In this document: positions 59,962 through 64,000 of the stretch, in pieces
Layout of the letters: every line of letters starts with the position of its first letter
Numbering within the stretch: the first letter of the stretch is position 1
NCBI GenBank assembly: GCA_023388965.1
Contig: JAEWFF010000018.1
Location: 1-64,000, forward strand
Reading direction: 5' to 3'
Source: Pseudomonadota bacterium
GTDB taxonomy: Bacteria; Pseudomonadota; Alphaproteobacteria; Rhizobiales; Methylopilaceae
Length of the DNA: 64,000 nt
The notes under the pieces: model-generated
Databases searched by the model: none
What the model was told of the DNA's origin: nothing
The model's input: the letters and a program-made list of their open reading frames with translations, nothing else
Position numbers and translations under genes: made by a program

Positions 59962-60883
59962 TGCGGTGGGGATTGATGGTCGTGTGGCTCCAGTAATAGT
60001 GCGTGCGGATGTGGTTGCAGAACACCGTCTCCGCGATGCCCGGCATCCTGTACAGACGCGACAGGTAGTCCCGCAGATAGCGGTAGTCGAGAATGCGCCG
60101 GATATTGCACTTGAAATGGCCGACATAGACGGCGTCGAAGCGCACGAGCGTCGTGAACAGCCGCCAGTCCGCTTCGGTCGGCGTCTCGTTGCTTACGAGG
60201 TAGTCTGAGCGCCGCAGCCTTTCCTCGAGCATGTCGAGCGTCTGGAACAGTTTGTGGACGGCCTCGTCATAGGCTTCCTGCGTCGTTGCGAAGCCGGCCT
60301 TGTAAACACCGTTGTTCACGTTGTCGTAGACGAGGGCGTTGATCTCGTCGATCTCGGCGCGCTTGTGCACCGGGTAATAATCCTCGCGCGCCGATGTCAG
60401 CGCATCGAACGCCGAATTGAACATGCGGATGATCTCGGAGGATTCGTTCGAGACGATCGTGCCCCGCTTCTTGTCCCACAGGATCGGCACGGTGACGCGG
60501 CCCGAATAATCGGGCTTGGCGGCAAGATAGACCTCGTACAGACGCTTCTTGCCGAGCACGTGGTCGGGCGTGGAATCCGGAAAATCGCCGAACACCCAGC
60601 CCTCGTCGCCCATGCGCGGATCGACGACCGAGACCGAGATCATCGGTTCGAGCTTTTTCAGGACGCGGAAAATGAGCGTGCGGTGCGCCCACGGGCAGGC
60701 ATAGGAGACGTAGAGATGATAGCGGCCCGCCTCGGCCTCGAAGCCGCCTTCGCCGCTGGGGCCGGGGCTTCCGTCCGGGGTGATCCAGTTGCGGTAGCGG
60801 GAGTCGTCGCGGACGAACCGGCCCCCGCTTTTCTGCGTATCGTACCACTGGTCGTGCCAACGTCCGTCGACAAGCAACCCCAT
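59930..60883 (-). CDS. Glutathionyl-hydroquinone reductase (YqjG/ECM4-type GST)
   Basis: A 317-residue xi-class glutathione transferase that removes glutathione from quinones. The catalytic cysteine is in YVSYACPWAHRT, followed by VTVPILWDKKRGTIVSNESSEI and YWSHTTINPHRIIP at the C-terminus. The ATG at 60883 has GGGGGA ahead; an upstream TTG would add four residues. Confidence 0.93.
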   Translation of the reverse strand: MGLLVDGRWHDQWYDTQKSGGRFVRDDSRYRNWITPDGSPGPSGEGGFEAEAGRYHLYVSYACPWAHRTLIFRVLKKLEPMISVSVVDPRMGDEGWVFGDFPDSTPDHVLGKKRLYEVYLAAKPDYSGRVTVPILWDKKRGTIVSNESSEIIRMFNSAFDALTSAREDYYPVHKRAEIDEINALVYDNVNNGVYKAGFATTQEAYDEAVHKLFQTLDMLEERLRRSDYLVSNETPTEADWRLFTTLVRFDAVYVGHFKCNIRRILDYRYLRDYLSRLYRMPGIAETVFCNHIRTHYYWSHTTINPHRIIPAGPIFDL

Positions 60884-61208
60884 GCATTCCCCCAATCTGT
60901 CGTTCGGCTGGGCCTGGACCGCCGGAACGGGAGCCAGGGCAGGCGCCGGCGTGACCCGGAACCAAACACGCGAAGAGGTTGTAGATTAGCAATCATTCCG
61001 CCGGGGAGAAAGGTCAATTCCCGTTCCGCCGGGAACATTTGCGTGACGGCGCGGTGCGTGGTAATCGCCGCCGCCCGGAAGGAGACGGCAATGCCGATTC
61101 TGCGACGACAGGAAATTGCGGCGCTGAAGGCGCCCTTGTTCACCGGCCGCTGATCCTCCTCGGGAGCGATGGCGGCCAACAGATTTCTGCCGTCCGAAGA
61201 ACGCTCCC
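60884..61208. other. Intergenic region with one possible small ORF
   Basis: The promoter of the glutathione reductase gene should lie near 60960-61000, where AT content rises. TTCCCG/CGGGAA forms a short hairpin at 61018-61035. The only coding candidate is the 20-codon frame listed separately. Nothing else is recognised. Confidence 0.5.
61091..61153 (+). CDS. Possible 20-residue peptide with a strong ribosome site
   Basis: ATG at 61091 is preceded by GGAAGGAG at proper spacing, and the frame codes for MPILRRQEIAALKAPLFTGR before TGA. The peptide is basic and could be amphipathic. It might be a leader peptide for the GNAT gene 55 bases downstream or chance. No family known to me. Confidence 0.3.
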   Translation: MPILRRQEIAALKAPLFTGR

Positions 61209-61727
61209 ATGACCAGCCTTCCTCTCGATATCGTTCCTGAAAGCCCCGAACACGCCGAGGCCATCGAAAAACTCCACGAACGGGGTTTCGGGCCGGGCCG
61301 TTTCGCGCGCACCGCGTTCCGCCTGCGTGAGGGCGCGATTGTGCTGCCGGGCCTGTCCTTCATCGCGCGGGTCGGCACGCTTCTGGTCGGTTCGGTGCGG
61401 CTGTCGCCGATCCGCATCGGCGAGACGCCGGCGATCCTGCTCGGCCCGCTCGCGGTCGATCCGCCCTTCATGAACCGGGGCATCGGCTCGGCGCTGATGA
61501 CGGCTGCACTGAAGGCGGCGGCCGATGACGGGCATTCGCTCGTCATTCTGGTCGGGGATGAGCCGTTCTACCGCAAGAACGGCTTCCGGCGCGTGCCGCG
61601 CGGGCAGATCGTCCTGCCCGGTCCGGTCGATCCGGACCGGCTGCTCGTCGCTGAATTGCGCGAGGGCGCGCTCGAAGGCGTCAGCGGCGTCGCGGCCGCG
61701 GATACCGGCAAGGTTCCGGCCGTCTAG
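61209..61727 (+). CDS. GNAT N-acetyltransferase
   Basis: A 172-residue acetyltransferase. The acetyl-CoA loop appears as VDPPFMNRGIGSALM and the core strand as AILLGPLAVDPP; the segment LVGDEPFYRKNGF resembles YhbS-type GNATs. Substrate unknown. Its stop overlaps the end of the converging small gene by four bases. Confidence 0.88.
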   Translation: MTSLPLDIVPESPEHAEAIEKLHERGFGPGRFARTAFRLREGAIVLPGLSFIARVGTLLVGSVRLSPIRIGETPAILLGPLAVDPPFMNRGIGSALMTAALKAAADDGHSLVILVGDEPFYRKNGFRRVPRGQIVLPGPVDPDRLLVAELREGALEGVSGVAAADTGKVPAV

Positions 61728-61924
61728 TTCTGATCGTCGGGCGTCTTTTCTCCGCCCTCGACATTGAGCCGGATCGCGAGCCCATCCTGAATGGAAAGGC
61801 TGATCGGCGGCACGACGGCCTGAAACGCCGCCTCCTTTGTGGCGTAGGGGCCAGCCTCGTTGCCGTCGTGCAGAACGAACCATTCGTCGCCGCGCGACAC
61901 CACGTCATAAACGGCCGTTTCCAT
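61724..61924 (-). CDS. Small DUF2188-like protein
   Basis: A 66-residue protein whose N-terminus (YDVVSRGDEWFVLHDGNEAGPYATKEAAFQA) has the pattern of DUF2188 or related small domains: an aromatic beta hairpin followed by a helix starting with TKEAA. Function unknown. Converges with the GNAT gene. Confidence 0.65.
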   Translation of the reverse strand: METAVYDVVSRGDEWFVLHDGNEAGPYATKEAAFQAVVPPISLSIQDGLAIRLNVEGGEKTPDDQN

Positions 61925-61987
61925 CGTTCCTCCCGCATGTCACCTGTCGGAAGAGGAAAGCCGGAGGGGTGGGGAAGGTTCCGTGCC

Positions 61988-64000
61988 TCAGCGCCCTTCG
62001 CGCGCCCAGACGGCGGTGACGGAGGCGATGAGAAGGACGAGGCCGAGTAGGCCGGCAAAGACCGGAAAAATGCCGATGCCGCGCACGACGCTGGCTTCCG
62101 CGCGGCGCACGCCGATCCAGTCCGAGCCATAGGCGCGCGCGCCGGAGCGCACCTGAAGAAGGCGCGGCACGTCCACCCCGCCATCGGCCCCGGCGATGCG
62201 GCGCACTGAACCGCCGGCCTCATTTGCCAGCGGCGCCAGGGGTTCGAGGGACGACGCCACTTCCTGGAATTCGCGCGGATTGGCCGGGCCGAGATTGACG
62301 AGCGCGGTGAAGCGCCCGTCGGTGGCGCGGTAGAGCCCCTGTTCGTTTGTCTGCACATCGGCGCGGAACAGGCCCGGCTCGGTCTCTTCGAGAATGATCG
62401 TGCGCGTTTCGCCCGAAGGGAAGGTCAGTTCGACGGGGCGCACTGTCGGGGCCATGGTCTGGCGTTCGACCACGATCGCACCGCGCTGTGCGGACAGCCG
62501 CAGCGCCTCCTCCTCGAGATCCGGCTCCTGCATCAGCCAATGGACCATGCGGCGCAGAAGATCGAGATGCGGCCCGCCGCCCTGATAGCCGCGCGCCCAC
62601 AGCCATACGTGATCGGAGAGGAACAGCGCAACGCGGCCCTGTTCCTCGCGCGACAGGATCAGAAGAGGACGGTCGTCCGCGCCCGCCATCAGGGGCTCGG
62701 CGCCGCGTGTGCGCGTCTCGACGATGCGGAACCAGTCGCTCCAGCTCGGCTCCGGGCCGCCGCCCGGCAGATCGCGCGTCACCGGATGGCGGTTCCCGAT
62801 CTCCGTGACCATGGGTTTGTAGGGGCGCTCGATCACCCCGCCGAGCGGGGTTGCCGGAAGCACGTCTCCGAGCGGGGTTTCGGCAAGGCTGCCAGCGCCC
62901 GCATAATCCGGCCCGGCGGCAACCAGCACCGCGCCGCCATTGCGTACATATTCCGCGATGTTGTCGAAATAGAGCAGGGGCAGGATGCCCTGCCGCGCAT
63001 AGCGGTCGAAGATGATGAGGTCGAAATCCTCGATCTTCGTCACGAACAGTTCGCGCGTCGGAAAGGCGATGAGCGAGAGCTCGTTGATCGGCGTGCCGTC
63101 CTGCTTTTCCGGCGGGCGCAGAATGGTGAAATGGACGAGATCGACATTGGCGTCGGCCTTCAGGAGATTGCGCCAGGTGCGCTCGCCGGAATGCGGCTCG
63201 CCCGAGACGAGAAGCACGCGCAGCTTTTCGCGCACGCCCTCGATGGACAGGGCCGTGCGGTTGTTGAGCAGCGTCAGTTCGTCGGCGACCTGCGCCGTCT
63301 CGAGCTCGACCACGTTCGGCCCGGCATGGGCGATGGGCACTTCGATAGTGGCATCGCGCCCGGGCGCGACGATCAGGCGAGCGATCTCCTCGCCGTCGCG
63401 GCGCGCGAGAATGGCGACTGAACTGTCGGCCTCGAAGCCGGTATCCTCGACGCGGAAGCCGACGATCTGCGTCTTGCCGACAATGCCGTAGCGCGGCGCT
63501 GATGTCAGGACGATGCGGCGGTCGCGCTCGTCCGGACGTCCGGTGACGAGGCCGTGCACAGGCGCTGAAAAGCCGAGCGCCGCGGCCGTCTCCGGAATGT
63601 CGTGGATGATGCCGTCGGTGATGAGAACGGCGCCCGCGACGCGCTCGGGCGGAACATCGGCAAGCCCGGCCTGCAGCGCCTTGAAGAGTTCCGTGCCGTC
63701 GGAGCCGCTCTCCGGCGCCGCGCCCTCGATCACGCGCACTTCCGTGTCCGGCAGCGCCTTCGCGCGTTCCTCGACCGCGCGTAGCGCTTCGTCCGTGCGT
63801 GCATCGCGCCCGTCGATCATCTGGCTCGCACTTCGGTCGACAACGACGGCGAGCACATTGGTCAGTCCTTCGCGTTCCTCGCGCGTCAGCGACGGATTGA
63901 CGAGCGCAAGAAACAGCAGCGCCAGCGCTGCCGCGCGCAGAAATCCGCCGCGCGGGCGCACGAAAGCGAGTGCGATGAGCGCCGCAAGAGCCAGCACACC
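61988..64000 (-). CDS. Membrane protein with vWA/glutamine-amidotransferase-like domains, partial at right edge
   Basis: At least 669 residues, cut by the window end: translation very likely starts beyond 64000 because the frame begins inside a membrane segment. Visible spans lie near 1-35 (LALAALIALAF ... AALALLFLALVNPSL) and near the C-terminus (IFPVFAGLLGLVLLIASVTAVWA). Between them is a von Willebrand-like start (NVLAVVVDRSASQMIDG, AVLITDGIIHD) and a class I glutamine amidotransferase-like region (FDLIIFDRYARQGILPLLYFDNIAEYVRNGGAVLVAAGPDY). This architecture is common in alphaproteobacteria in clusters with a MoxR ATPase and DUF58/DUF4159 proteins that probably lie to the right. The job is unknown. 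Confidence 0.8.
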   Translation of the reverse strand, partial: GVLALAALIALAFVRPRGGFLRAAALALLFLALVNPSLTREEREGLTNVLAVVVDRSASQMIDGRDARTDEALRAVEERAKALPDTEVRVIEGAAPESGSDGTELFKALQAGLADVPPERVAGAVLITDGIIHDIPETAAALGFSAPVHGLVTGRPDERDRRIVLTSAPRYGIVGKTQIVGFRVEDTGFEADSSVAILARRDGEEIARLIVAPGRDATIEVPIAHAGPNVVELETAQVADELTLLNNRTALSIEGVREKLRVLLVSGEPHSGERTWRNLLKADANVDLVHFTILRPPEKQDGTPINELSLIAFPTRELFVTKIEDFDLIIFDRYARQGILPLLYFDNIAEYVRNGGAVLVAAGPDYAGAGSLAETPLGDVLPATPLGGVIERPYKPMVTEIGNRHPVTRDLPGGGPEPSWSDWFRIVETRTRGAEPLMAGADDRPLLILSREEQGRVALFLSDHVWLWARGYQGGGPHLDLLRRMVHWLMQEPDLEEEALRLSAQRGAIVVERQTMAPTVRPVELTFPSGETRTIILEETEPGLFRADVQTNEQGLYRATDGRFTALVNLGPANPREFQEVASSLEPLAPLANEAGGSVRRIAGADGGVDVPRLLQVRSGARAYGSDWIGVRRAEASVVRGIGIFPVFAGLLGLVLLIASVTAVWAREGR

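Overview
The window looks like chromosome of a high-GC alphaproteobacterium, most likely a Hyphomicrobiales (Rhizobiales)-type organism. The evidence is an alphaproteobacterial elongator tRNA-Met, FixJ/FixK-type regulators, a GTTC-N7-GTTC type SOS box, PmtA-type phospholipid methylation, dispersed GC-rich palindromic elements like those of rhizobia, and GSMT/SDMT betaine synthesis, which suggests life at raised or changing salinity. No phage, transposase, CRISPR array or rRNA operon is visible.

Layout. 1-4400: tRNA-Met, a flavin reductase-PAS hybrid with a DUF2478 partner, then mnmA-pmtA on the minus strand. 4.9-11.95 kb: a plus-strand cassette with a TusA-like protein, a DsrE-like protein, a large unidentified membrane protein, a PhnD/PhnE/PhnC-type ABC importer, and a TusA domain fused to a zinc-dependent MetE-type methyltransferase. 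I do not recognise this as a described pathway; it is the best candidate for a new system. 12.0-15.1 kb: a decaying regulatory patch (FixK with an in-frame amber stop, FixJ and an ArsR-rhodanese protein that have both lost their N-termini at one junction) and an MFS carrier. 15.2-18.6 kb: a Tat-exported thioredoxin-fold protein, an L,D-transpeptidase lipoprotein and a QseBC-like two-component system, three of whose promoters carry paired CTTAAG boxes 11 bp apart.

18.9-25.8 kb is a selenocysteine module: tRNA-Sec, selB, and a convergent NAD-dependent formate dehydrogenase operon. Its catalytic subunit has an in-frame UGA followed by a SECIS-like hairpin with a GGUCU loop. The alpha subunit is split into two non-collinear genes. 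26.1-30.8 kb: a tripartite tricarboxylate transporter, a GntR/FCD regulator with two TGTCGACA operator-like palindromes, and an isocitrate-lyase/PEP-mutase family lyase. 30.9-38.5 kb: a ferric-siderophore uptake operon (TonB receptor, esterase, ABC importer, DUF2218) with a divergent AraC regulator.

39.1-42.1 kb: a fused glycine/sarcosine/dimethylglycine methyltransferase with its own metK, behind a long structured leader. 42.1-45.4 kb: a SurA-like chaperone and TonB-ExbD-ExbB. 45.6-49.1 kb: a three-gene phosphorelay. 49.1-53.5 kb: a lytic transglycosylase and the EF-P lysylation set epmB-epmA-efp, invaded by three related palindromic elements, one of them in frame inside epmA. 53.9-56.6 kb: a radical-SAM/UdgX DNA-repair operon behind a perfect alphaproteobacterial SOS box. 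56.6-64 kb: housekeeping and orphan genes, ending in a large membrane protein that runs off the right edge.
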